A DNA stretch of 64,000 nucleotides from an uncultured Prevotellaceae bacterium (GTDB taxonomy: Bacteria; Bacteroidota; Bacteroidia; Bacteroidales; Bacteroidaceae): assembly GCA_900316975.1 (NCBI GenBank), contig ONFA01000013.1, positions 32,909 through 96,908 on the forward strand. Direction: 5' to 3'. Both the position numbers and the translations under genes were made by a program. The notes beneath the pieces were generated by a model, which was not told the DNA's origin, did no database searches, and was given only the letters and a program-made list of their open reading frames with translations. Each line of letters opens with the position of its first letter. The first letter of the stretch is position 1. Of this stretch, positions 43,050 through 51,765 are shown piece after piece.

Positions 43050-46000
43050 TCAATATGTCTTTTTGGGATGACGCAGACAAAAGGTGAGAAAGTCGCAGTG
43101 AGCGCAATTTTGTGTGTCGGCACATTGTTTGAATGTGCCGAGGTCGGGGTCGGCTTCATATGGTGTGAAGATTTCATCAATCTTTTGTGTGAGGAGGTTG
43201 GTGAAGTCTTTGTCGTACTGTGACTTGTAGTCGTCGATGGGAGCCTTCTTAGGGTTGTCTGGTGGGGTCAGTTTGATGATGCCAGAGTAGTTGCTGCCAT
43301 AGTTTTTGGCACAATACATGAGGGCTGGCAGGATGGGGGTGCCGTTATATGGGGAGGTGGGGTCGGCGAGCACCTTGCAATAGTAGAGGGCTTGCATCAT
43401 GTGGTAGTTGTGGGTGCATTTATCGGGGTCGAAAAGGTCGGCAAGGGTGTTGGCTGAGTGTGGTATGCTGCTGGTCTTGTAATCGACAATGCGGATGCGG
43501 TCGCCCAATGGTGAGGAGAGCAGGTCAAGGCGGTCGATGATACCACCCAGTTTGAGGGTTGAGGGTCGGGAGGTTTTGGCAGAGAGTTTGTGGATGATGG
43601 CATAGGGTTCTTCTTGGCTGATGATTTGCCAGTAACCACCTTGGTGTTCAAGGTCGGCAGCCATTTGGGCGTCAGCATTGAGTTGGTTGATGATGAATTG
43701 TTTGATGACGTGCCGATTGATGAGACCTGTTCCGTTGAGGGGCAATGGCCGGTCGGTCCCGTAGTTAATAGGGATGCCATTGGAATCGTTAGGTGGATAA
43801 TGGAAGAAGTTGACGGCAAATGCGTTGTTGAGATGTTGGCTGATGAGGTCTTCGTTTTGGGCAAGGGCACGTACCTGGTCGCTACGGAAGGGCTTCTTTT
43901 CATAGGGTTGGTAAAGACGGTGCATGGCATCGTGGAAGAGGGTGCCGAACATGGCGTTGTCCACATCGTCAGCCACCTCATTGGTGGGGCGCAATCCTGC
44001 TACATAGTTGAGGTAGAACTTGAGGGGACACTTCATGTAAGTGTTGATGGCGGAGGGGGAGAGGATGTGCTCGTCATTGAATCTGTCATGGAGTTGTTGC
44101 ATCACAGTTGCATCTTTGGGGATGCTGATGGGTTGCGCTGATAGTGTCTCGCTGGGAGTTGTGAAGGTCCTAAGGTCTATTTTTTGTCCAGGGGTGAAGA
44201 GGTCGTCTTTTTCGATGAGGGTTTGCAGCATGAAGCGTGACATCTCGCCTTTATTGCCACCTTCGTTGCTGGAGTTGTAGAGTAGGGTGATGCTTTCTGC
44301 ACGTTGGAAAAGTCGGTAATAGTAGTATGCGTAGAGACTCACTTCTCGTTCGATGGTGGTCATGCCATAGGCCGCACGCAAGGTGTAGGGGATGAGGGAC
44401 GTGCGCTTATCGCCTTTGGGCATCTGCCCTTCATTGACGGAGAGCATGACGATGTGGCGGAAGTCGAGGTTGCGGGTTTCGAGCAGTCCCATCACTTGAA
44501 GTCCGATGGCGGGTTCACCGTGGAACGGCACCGTGGCTTGCCCAATCAACTGCAGGATGAGTCGGGATAGTGTTTCATCGCTGAGCGTCAGTGCCGCATA
44601 TTTCTCCTGTAGGATGTGGATGCGGTTGACGATGGTGTATGCCACGAAAATGCATTCCTTATAGATTTGCAATGTGTTTTCTTCATTGCCTGATGTCTCT
44701 TGATAGCAGTGCCCTACCATCGAGAGAATTTCGGAAAGATAGGTGGTGAGTTCCTTGCCTCTTACGGAGGTGAAGATTTGGCGCATGGTGCTGTTGTCCG
44801 CAAAGCGTTCTTTGTTGGGAAATACCACATTTTGAGTGGTGAGTTCGTGCATTTTCTCCTTGCCTGCTTTGCCTAAGAGTTTTTGGATGAATGGATGCTT
44901 CAGCACGGCTGCCACATATTTGTATCTCCATGAATCGGATGCGGTGCTGCCATGTACTTGCAACTCAATGAGTGCTTGCATTAATGAATAGATAGGGGTT
45001 TCGGTCATCGGATACCCCATTGTCACGTTGATGGCATCCACTTTGCCGATGCTGTGCAGTACGGGTTGCAGAAGGTTTTCATTGCAGAGAATCACTGCAG
45101 ACTCTCTTAAAAGTTCTGTTGTCTGTTGTTTGTTGGCGTGACTGTTCAGCCATGTATCGATGTATCGTGTCTGGGCATTGTCGGTGGGTGATTGGATGAA
45201 GGTGATTTCCTTGGGCTGACGCATGTTGTTGAAGAGGTCTCTCCCCTCAAACTCGTTGCCCAACAGTTTGATGTTCTCCAGAATGAATTGCCCGGCTTCG
45301 TACTTGCTGAGCACCGTGGAATGGGAGGAATTCAAAAGGGTGGTTGAGTGATGTGGGCAGGTGTATGCCATGTCATAATCCCAATAAAACTTGGCTTCAC
45401 GATGTTGCTTAAGATACCGGAACAGTTCCCGTTCGGTCTTGTTGAGTACATTGAAGCCGACCATTACATAGGTTTTTGCCGCGAGTCTTTCGTCCATGCG
45501 TCGTCTCGCCTCTTCATCTTTGCTGGTCAATGCTTCAATCACTCTGCGTTTCATCATTCCCTCATACACCATTGGCTCCTCATCAGCTGTGGTGGTCAGC
45601 AATGCTTTCTGATAGGTCTCGTAGATATCTGTCAGCCGATTCCACAAAGCCATGAACTTGCTTTTCAGGGGAGTGTCTGTTGTTCGCTGTCCGTTGTCTG
45701 TATTGAAAAACATCCCGAAGAACTGCTCTATCGCTTTCCGTTGCTCCTCTTCGAGGAAAGAGAAGTCGGTCTTCTCCTTGAGGTCTGCCATGTTCAGAAA
45801 CAGACGGGATGGATCCACCATGTTGTTGTCGATGTCTTGAAAGTCGCTGAGCATCATTTCCATCAGTGAATACAACTGGTCGAACGTGTGGGATGGTTGT
45901 ATTTTTGACTGATAGACTTCCCAGAGCCGCACCACAAGATAGATGGGGTCACCTATGGTGTATTCTGACAAGGATGTGAAGAGTTCGCTGATGGTTGTGT

Positions 46001-46160
46001 ATTCAGGAGTCCACATCGTCTGCCCCTCAGCGTTCTCCCACAGGTACTGATTGAAGAACAATGAGGCACGCTTGTTGGGGAAGATGATGCAGGTGTCCTG
46101 AAAGTTTCCTCCCAGTTTCTGATACAGGTCGTCTGCTACAAGTTGAAGGAATGGTATCAT
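43050..46160 (-). CDS. addB: AddB-like PD-(D/E)XK nuclease, inactivated-helicase subunit
   Basis: From the start at 46160 (MIPFLQLVADDLYQK) it is 1036 aa. The N-terminal region is AddB-like (IIFPNKRASLFF), with a helicase fold lacking a good Walker A. The C-terminal nuclease has LDLLSSPLGDRIRIVDYKTSS, supplying the D and YK of the motif. Cysteines in MKCPLKFYL and in the C-terminal CADTQNCAHCDFLTFC fit the iron-sulfur cluster of AddB. It would pair with the AddA-like protein at 47894 for DNA-end resection. A CotH gene lies between them. An upstream ATG at 46277 falls inside the CotH gene and is rejected. The stretch GQRTTDT (near 45680) comes from a simple repeat. Confidence 0.82.
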   Translation of the reverse strand: MIPFLQLVADDLYQKLGGNFQDTCIIFPNKRASLFFNQYLWENAEGQTMWTPEYTTISELFTSLSEYTIGDPIYLVVRLWEVYQSKIQPSHTFDQLYSLMEMMLSDFQDIDNNMVDPSRLFLNMADLKEKTDFSFLEEEQRKAIEQFFGMFFNTDNGQRTTDTPLKSKFMALWNRLTDIYETYQKALLTTTADEEPMVYEGMMKRRVIEALTSKDEEARRRMDERLAAKTYVMVGFNVLNKTERELFRYLKQHREAKFYWDYDMAYTCPHHSTTLLNSSHSTVLSKYEAGQFILENIKLLGNEFEGRDLFNNMRQPKEITFIQSPTDNAQTRYIDTWLNSHANKQQTTELLRESAVILCNENLLQPVLHSIGKVDAINVTMGYPMTETPIYSLMQALIELQVHGSTASDSWRYKYVAAVLKHPFIQKLLGKAGKEKMHELTTQNVVFPNKERFADNSTMRQIFTSVRGKELTTYLSEILSMVGHCYQETSGNEENTLQIYKECIFVAYTIVNRIHILQEKYAALTLSDETLSRLILQLIGQATVPFHGEPAIGLQVMGLLETRNLDFRHIVMLSVNEGQMPKGDKRTSLIPYTLRAAYGMTTIEREVSLYAYYYYRLFQRAESITLLYNSSNEGGNKGEMSRFMLQTLIEKDDLFTPGQKIDLRTFTTPSETLSAQPISIPKDATVMQQLHDRFNDEHILSPSAINTYMKCPLKFYLNYVAGLRPTNEVADDVDNAMFGTLFHDAMHRLYQPYEKKPFRSDQVRALAQNEDLISQHLNNAFAVNFFHYPPNDSNGIPINYGTDRPLPLNGTGLINRHVIKQFIINQLNADAQMAADLEHQGGYWQIISQEEPYAIIHKLSAKTSRPSTLKLGGIIDRLDLLSSPLGDRIRIVDYKTSSIPHSANTLADLFDPDKCTHNYHMMQALYYCKVLADPTSPYNGTPILPALMYCAKNYGSNYSGIIKLTPPDNPKKAPIDDYKSQYDKDFTNLLTQKIDEIFTPYEADPDLGTFKQCADTQNCAHCDFLTFCLRHPKKTY

Positions 46161-46182
46161 GTCCGTGAGAAAACAGGGGTGT

Positions 46183-47865
46183 TTACATGTTGGGGAACTG
46201 AAAGAAGGGGAATCCTCCTCCATTTTGTGGCTTGATTTCCACAGGCTTTTGAATGTGTGGCTCAAAGTCCTTGTCAAAACGGTCTATGTTCTGGTCGAGG
46301 AAACTGAGGCGGTCTGCAAGCCATTGCTTGAGTGTCTTGATTTCTTCTTCGTAGGTGCTGACACGATAGGCTGCAAACCATGAAATGGCATCGCCACCTC
46401 CCATGCCACCAAAACCGCCTGGCATCATGGGAAATCCTCCTTCAGGCATTTGGAATCCTCCTTCAGGCATTTGGAATCCTCCTTCAGGCATTTGGAATCC
46501 AGGCATCATGGGGAACCCTCCAAACCCATTAGGCATTCCTGCATTTTGTTGCTCCTTGTTGTTTTTTTGACTTTCATCCACCAGCAGTTCCGGATACTCC
46601 TTGAAGTGTCGTTCTTTTGCGGCAGCCACTAATTTCGCATGGTTGTCAATATAGGTATTGATGGCTTTGTCGCTGAGGACAGTTTTGCGTAGCGATTGGT
46701 AGCGTGTCTTGACCGCCTTCCGGAAGGCAGGGTCTTGCAGCAACCGTTGCCAAAGGGCAGGAGTGGGTTGCGTGTTGCCACCTTCAAAGCACCATGCGTC
46801 TATTTTATTGGCGTTGCAGAAATTGCAATTGCCATATGCAAGGTTGTAGTCCCACACAGGTCCTGCAAAGAGTTTTCCACCTGTTCCGTCGGCATTCTGC
46901 CGTTCTTTGTAGAAATAGGCACTGCGCTTGAAACCGTCGGCATTAAGACTCAATTCGGTGTGGATGAAGTAATCGACAAACGAAGGCACGTCAATATATT
47001 TGGCATAGCCTCGCTGTGGGTCGGCAAAGTCATCGGATTGAATGGCTTGCTCTGTTTCGTCAATATATTGCTGGATATAGGCCAATTGCTCTGGTTGCAG
47101 ATTCTTCTTCTTGGGATAGATGCACGACCACGTGATTTGGCTGGTCATGATGCCCTCACCAATGCCCGGCACTTTCGAGGGGAAAGTGGCGTCGTCCTCA
47201 TTGTAGGTGTCGATGCGGAGGATGTAGCCTCCCGTCAGTTCCGTTCCCTCTGTGTCAGTCTTTCGGAGTTTGGGAATTTCCACGCGCCCTTCACCCCGTT
47301 TGATAGCCTCTGAGAAGATATAGATGCCAAGATATTCTCCATCCATTAGCACCTCAACCATCTGGGTGCGTGGTCCCCAATGTCCCATTTCTCTCCAGAG
47401 GTTGAAAGCCAAAGGGTCGCGCACCATAGACACGTCGTTGTAAGGGCACAGCAACACCCAGTCGCTCCCTGCTGGCATGCCCAGCAGGCCCACTTTCAGT
47501 TCTTTCCCGTCAGCATCCCGCGTTTCCACAGTGTATTTCTTTTGGTTAAATGCCAGCGAACTGTTTCCACGCAGTTTGATGCCGATAGCACCATCGTAGC
47601 CTTCCATTTTCATATGGGCTGTCACTTTTTCCTGTGCATTCAGCGGCGAATCTGTGGTAATGGTGATGACGGGCAGATTGGATTGCAGGTTGTTCATCTT
47701 TGTGTGTTCCACCTTAGGAAACATGCTTTCCATATTGAAGTTTCCAAAGTTGAAGCCTCCGAACTGTGCAGTCGCATTTGTTGGCATCAGGAGGGATGCA
47801 AAGGTCAATGCAGAAACCACCTTGATGTCTGTTTTGTTTTTTAATTTCATAATGATTCTTTTCAT
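46183..47865 (-). CDS. Secreted CotH-family kinase-like protein
   Basis: From the ATG at 47865 it is 560 aa (an ATG at 47850 is equally possible). A signal peptide ends near NATAQ. The CotH kinase-like core follows: IGIKLRGNSSLAFNQKKY, GSDWVLLCPYNDVSMVRDPLAFNLW, YLGIYIFSEAIKRG and later FAGPVWDYNLAYGN. The CotH prototype phosphorylates spore-coat proteins; bacterial secreted members are of unknown substrate. A Met/Gly/Pro-rich loop near residues 450-500 contains three exact copies of GFQMPEG. It lies between addA and addB in the same transcription direction, an odd place for an exported kinase. Confidence 0.87.
   Translation of the reverse strand: MKRIIMKLKNKTDIKVVSALTFASLLMPTNATAQFGGFNFGNFNMESMFPKVEHTKMNNLQSNLPVITITTDSPLNAQEKVTAHMKMEGYDGAIGIKLRGNSSLAFNQKKYTVETRDADGKELKVGLLGMPAGSDWVLLCPYNDVSMVRDPLAFNLWREMGHWGPRTQMVEVLMDGEYLGIYIFSEAIKRGEGRVEIPKLRKTDTEGTELTGGYILRIDTYNEDDATFPSKVPGIGEGIMTSQITWSCIYPKKKNLQPEQLAYIQQYIDETEQAIQSDDFADPQRGYAKYIDVPSFVDYFIHTELSLNADGFKRSAYFYKERQNADGTGGKLFAGPVWDYNLAYGNCNFCNANKIDAWCFEGGNTQPTPALWQRLLQDPAFRKAVKTRYQSLRKTVLSDKAINTYIDNHAKLVAAAKERHFKEYPELLVDESQKNNKEQQNAGMPNGFGGFPMMPGFQMPEGGFQMPEGGFQMPEGGFPMMPGGFGGMGGGDAISWFAAYRVSTYEEEIKTLKQWLADRLSFLDQNIDRFDKDFEPHIQKPVEIKPQNGGGFPFFQFPNM
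46435..46497 (-). repeat. Three perfect 21-bp tandem repeats inside the CotH gene
   Basis: The unit TCCTCCTTCAGGCATTTGGAA (plus strand) occurs three times without a mismatch, coding GFQMPEG. Perfect DNA identity suggests recent slippage expansion and possible length variation between strains without frameshift. Confidence 0.9.
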
Positions 47866-47893
47866 GAATTGATGATTGGTTGTTGAAATAAGA

Positions 47894-50800
47894 TTATACA
47901 GGAATGATGATGTCGTCAAGAATGTACCACAGATATGCTTCTACATCGGTATAACCAATTTCAAATAAGAGTCGTTTGTACTCCTCGATTTGTTGTTTGT
48001 TTTCAGCCGGTGCTGAGAAGGTGCCGTTTTCCTGTTGTTTCACTGCACCTTGTGCTGTCTTGTAGTCAATGATGACGGCTTTTTTATTTTTGACTACAAC
48101 TCGGTCGGGACGTTTAGTCGTCATCATCTTTTTTTCGAGAAAAAGGATGGCACGTTCATTGAGTGTTTTCCATTCTGGGGAGAACCATTCCGGATGGGGA
48201 ATGGTGATTTTTTCAATCATTTGGGTCACAGCCTCTTGTGCTTCTTTTGCATTCAAAATGCTGCCGAAACATCCTTTTGATTCTAAAAGATGGATGGCGT
48301 GAGGCACATCGTCAATGGTGTGAATATGCTCAAAAATGCTGTGATACAGATTGCCAAGGCTAATGAGTCGGATACGTTCGGTGTGTTGCTGAGTTTGCAG
48401 ATTTTCAGAATCTGCCGTGATAAACATGTCAGACTCGTAACTCTGGCGGTATTGTGCTACGGATGGGTAAGATGCGAATGCTACGGGTAATGGTGTGTGT
48501 TCGCAGTCGATAACATTCTGTTCTTTTGTGTTATCAGGCATGTCCTTCTTCTGGCTTGGCACAATTGTACCATATTGATAACGCGTGATAATTTCCTCAA
48601 TTTCTGTCTTTTCCATCTTTGCAGGCATGGCATTGATGAGGAATGATTGTGCATTTTCAATCGTCGCAATCGCGTCCTCTAATTCGGCATTCTCTTTGCC
48701 CCTCCCTCGTTTTTCTTGCAACTTGTTGCCTGTCAGTATAATGAGATTATGCTTGGCACGTGTGAAAGCCACATATAGCACATTTATGTTGTCAACAAGT
48801 GTGCGCAGTTCTTCCTCACGGCGGTCATCTGCAAAGATGCTGTCATCTTTGGCTTGGTTCACACTGATGGGCAGGAGAGGCATGAGGTCGTAAGGCTCTC
48901 TGTCGGGCACACACCACATCACCTCTGTGTCTTTCGGCTTGATAGCCCATGAGCACGACGGGATGATGACGCTATGGAACTCCAGCCCCTTCGACTTGTG
49001 CATGGTCATGATGCGTACACCATCGGCAGCACCCCCAGGAATGGTCTTTTCGCCAAGAGACTCGTCCCAAGCCTTCAAGAAAGAGTCAAGATCAGTTAGA
49101 TTCTCCTGACAGAACTGCTCCACGATGTCGTTAAAGAAAAAGAGATAGGCATCTTGATTGGGAATTTGGTCAAGCCGAAAGATTCGGTAAATGTATTCAA
49201 TTTGTTCCGTGATGGGGGAGAAACGTATGTCAGCCCGTTCTTTTTCATTGAATGCATCGGGTATGGATGTGGCATGGTGCGTAAGTGTGGCAAGGTGGAG
49301 TTTACTGTCTGGTTCAGCCAATACTCTGAGGGCGCAGATGATGATATTGATAGCAGGTGATGCGTCAAGACGGAATGCATCATCCGAGACGACCTTCACC
49401 GTCAATATGTCTTGATGTTCGTTAAAGTATTCGCAGATTTGTGGAACTTCTCGGTTTGTTCTTGTTAATATTGTTATATCATTGGGATTCACTTTGTTAT
49501 CAATTAACTCTTTAATCGATGATTGAATGCGTTGCAAGGTGGCTTCATCATAGTCGGCTGAAATACTTTTGTCCCACACTTCGGGTAGATGATCGGGGTC
49601 GATATCGTGATAATCAATATTCTCGATTTTGACAAATCCTGTTTCATCTTCTTTTCTTGCAATTTGTGCGACATCACCGTATGCCATTGATAGGGCAGGG
49701 CAATTTTGCTTTAATAAGTTGACGGCATTCTGAAATATCTCATTGTTAAACTCTACCACATGCTTTGCCGAACGAAAGTTGTAGGTGGCAGGAATCTTTC
49801 TCATGTGGCTTTTCAGGTCTGAGTCATTTTCAATGTTGTTCAGAATCTGCCAGTCAGAATTTCTGAATCGGTAGATGCTCTGCTTCACATCGCCCACAAT
49901 AAGACAGGAACCACCCATGGAAAGACTGTTTTGAATGAGTGGCTTGAAATTTTCCCATTGTAGTGTTGAGGTGTCCTGAAACTCATCTATCATAATGTGC
50001 TTGATGACCGCTCCTGTTTTCTCGTAGATGAAAGGAATGTCTTGGTTATTAATCACATTGCGCAGAAAATTGGCTGTTTCAGACAAAAGGAAACGGTTTC
50101 CTTTTTCGTTCAGCAATTTCACCATCTGGCTGATTTCATTCAGCAGCATCAAAGAGTAGAGATGCTGTCCGATGGCATTGACCGTATGTAGATGACTGAC
50201 ATATTCTTGGTGCTTCTCAAAAGCCTCTGTCAACATCGGCATGAGTACAGTCTCCACTTGTGGCAACAATGCGTCCCGGTTCTTTGAGCTTTTTTTGAAC
50301 CATTTCCCAGCATCTTCAGTGTATGTTTCGATGGAATCGGAGAAGGTGCCCCTGCTTTTATTGGTGGGTTCTGTGATGTTGTAATCACGCACCTTTTCCA
50401 TGAACGTGACGATGTTCTTGCTGCCGTCCTCTTCGGTGATGCCTATGTTTTCGTAGGCTTCCAGCATCTTGTAGCCTAACATAATCACTGTCTGCCTCTT
50501 TTGTTCCAGATATTGATGAATGAGGGCGCGATACTTATATATCTCGCTGAAATTTGTGATTTTCCTCCTTACTTCCTCACCGTGAATGAGGTATTTCTCC
50601 TTAAAGATATTGCGTCCGAATTCTTTTACCGTTTCTTCCACCTGCCATGAGTGATTCTCCTGGATTTTCTCTTCGATGAAATCAATGATGGTACGGAACT
50701 CGCTTGATCCTTCTTTCAGATTTTCGATGATTTGGGTAATGGCATCAGACAGCACCTCTGTTTCATCCAGTTCCACCTTCATCTTTGTCGATAGTTCCAA

Positions 50801-51226
50801 TTCGTTCGCTATTTCGTGTACGATTCCTTGGAAAAAAGAGTCGATTGTCTCGATGTGGAAACGGCTGTAATCATGAATGATATTTGACAGTGCCTCTTTT
50901 GCTCTCTTGCGTAACATGTCCCGATTCATGTTTTGCAGCACCGAAGGGTATGGTTCTTCCTGATATTGTGGCATTTTCTTTCGTTCTGCCAAATTGGTCA
51001 GGATGTTTTCAACATAACCTTCCCCCTCTTGAAGTCCATGCGCAATAGCATACAGCGTGCTCAGAATACGTTGCTTCATCTCTGCTGTCGCCTTGTTGGT
51101 GAAGGTGACGGCAAGGATGTTTTGGTACTCCATCGGATTGATTGCCAGTAGCGCAATATATTCCACTGCCAATGTAAAGGTTTTGCCCGAACCTGCCGAT
51201 GCTTTGTAGATGCTGAGGTTTTTCAT
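47894..51226 (-). CDS. addA: AddA-like UvrD helicase with C-terminal nuclease domain
   Basis: This 1110-aa protein has Walker A ASAGSGKT (about 9-16), VTFTNKATAEMK (motif Ia) and IDEFQDTS (motif II, near 395). Further helicase motifs include VGDVKQSIYRFR and MTMHKSKGLEF. The C-terminus has RPDRVVVKNKKAVIIDYKTAQG, the nuclease motif. It matches AddA of the AddAB recombination helicase-nuclease, with AddB-like downstream. Its start overlaps the 5-FCL stop by 4 nt. Chi recognition cannot be judged. Confidence 0.88.
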   Translation of the reverse strand: MKNLSIYKASAGSGKTFTLAVEYIALLAINPMEYQNILAVTFTNKATAEMKQRILSTLYAIAHGLQEGEGYVENILTNLAERKKMPQYQEEPYPSVLQNMNRDMLRKRAKEALSNIIHDYSRFHIETIDSFFQGIVHEIANELELSTKMKVELDETEVLSDAITQIIENLKEGSSEFRTIIDFIEEKIQENHSWQVEETVKEFGRNIFKEKYLIHGEEVRRKITNFSEIYKYRALIHQYLEQKRQTVIMLGYKMLEAYENIGITEEDGSKNIVTFMEKVRDYNITEPTNKSRGTFSDSIETYTEDAGKWFKKSSKNRDALLPQVETVLMPMLTEAFEKHQEYVSHLHTVNAIGQHLYSLMLLNEISQMVKLLNEKGNRFLLSETANFLRNVINNQDIPFIYEKTGAVIKHIMIDEFQDTSTLQWENFKPLIQNSLSMGGSCLIVGDVKQSIYRFRNSDWQILNNIENDSDLKSHMRKIPATYNFRSAKHVVEFNNEIFQNAVNLLKQNCPALSMAYGDVAQIARKEDETGFVKIENIDYHDIDPDHLPEVWDKSISADYDEATLQRIQSSIKELIDNKVNPNDITILTRTNREVPQICEYFNEHQDILTVKVVSDDAFRLDASPAINIIICALRVLAEPDSKLHLATLTHHATSIPDAFNEKERADIRFSPITEQIEYIYRIFRLDQIPNQDAYLFFFNDIVEQFCQENLTDLDSFLKAWDESLGEKTIPGGAADGVRIMTMHKSKGLEFHSVIIPSCSWAIKPKDTEVMWCVPDREPYDLMPLLPISVNQAKDDSIFADDRREEELRTLVDNINVLYVAFTRAKHNLIILTGNKLQEKRGRGKENAELEDAIATIENAQSFLINAMPAKMEKTEIEEIITRYQYGTIVPSQKKDMPDNTKEQNVIDCEHTPLPVAFASYPSVAQYRQSYESDMFITADSENLQTQQHTERIRLISLGNLYHSIFEHIHTIDDVPHAIHLLESKGCFGSILNAKEAQEAVTQMIEKITIPHPEWFSPEWKTLNERAILFLEKKMMTTKRPDRVVVKNKKAVIIDYKTAQGAVKQQENGTFSAPAENKQQIEEYKRLLFEIGYTDVEAYLWYILDDIIIPV

Positions 51227-51765
51227 CTTTTACATGTGATAATTTCTGTCATTTGAATATCATGTGATTCAGTGGGAATGGTTGGAACGAGTTGAAAGGG
51301 GAAGGCAATGCCAATGAGTGGGCAGGTTAGTTGTGGAAGGAGCCGGTCGTAATAGCCTTTTCCGCGTCCAAGTCGGTCGCCTTGTTGTGTGAATGCCATG
51401 CCTGGAATGATGGCAAGGTCAATATGGGAATACTCGGTGAAGAGTTTGCCAAGCGACTCTTGGATGCCGTAGGCTAAACCGATGTTCATGGTGTCTTCAC
51501 CCTCATATACATGGAGGGTGAGGTTGCATCCCACGACAGTCGGGAGCAGGATGGTATAGCCTTGCGCATACAATATGCGAATAAGGTCGTGGGTGTTAAC
51601 CTCATCTGGAAGAGAGTGATACAGAAGGATGGTCTGGCAATTCTCTTCTTTTGTAATGCGTTCAAGCAATGCACCCTTGATGCTTTGGCTGTATGATTGG
51701 AGTTGCTCGGTGGTATGCTGCCTTTTTCTTTCCCGAATTAGTTCTCGAATTTCCTTTTTGGTCAT
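51223..51765 (-). CDS. 5-formyltetrahydrofolate cyclo-ligase
   Basis: From the start at 51765 (MTKKEIRELIRERKRQ) it is 180 aa. The family motif GDRLGRGKGYYDRLL and PGMAFTQQG are present. It converts 5-formyl-THF to 5,10-methenyl-THF with ATP, recycling folate. An upstream ATG at 51816 would add 17 polar residues. Both starts lie inside the S41 protease 3' end, an out-of-frame overlap of about 104 nt. It overlaps addA by 4 nt. Confidence 0.9.
   Translation of the reverse strand: MTKKEIRELIRERKRQHTTEQLQSYSQSIKGALLERITKEENCQTILLYHSLPDEVNTHDLIRILYAQGYTILLPTVVGCNLTLHVYEGEDTMNIGLAYGIQESLGKLFTEYSHIDLAIIPGMAFTQQGDRLGRGKGYYDRLLPQLTCPLIGIAFPFQLVPTIPTESHDIQMTEIITCKR

Noticed and set aside
46161..46277. 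Upstream start for the AddB-like protein
   Set aside because: It overlaps the CotH 3' end and adds 39 Ser/Lys-rich residues with no family match.
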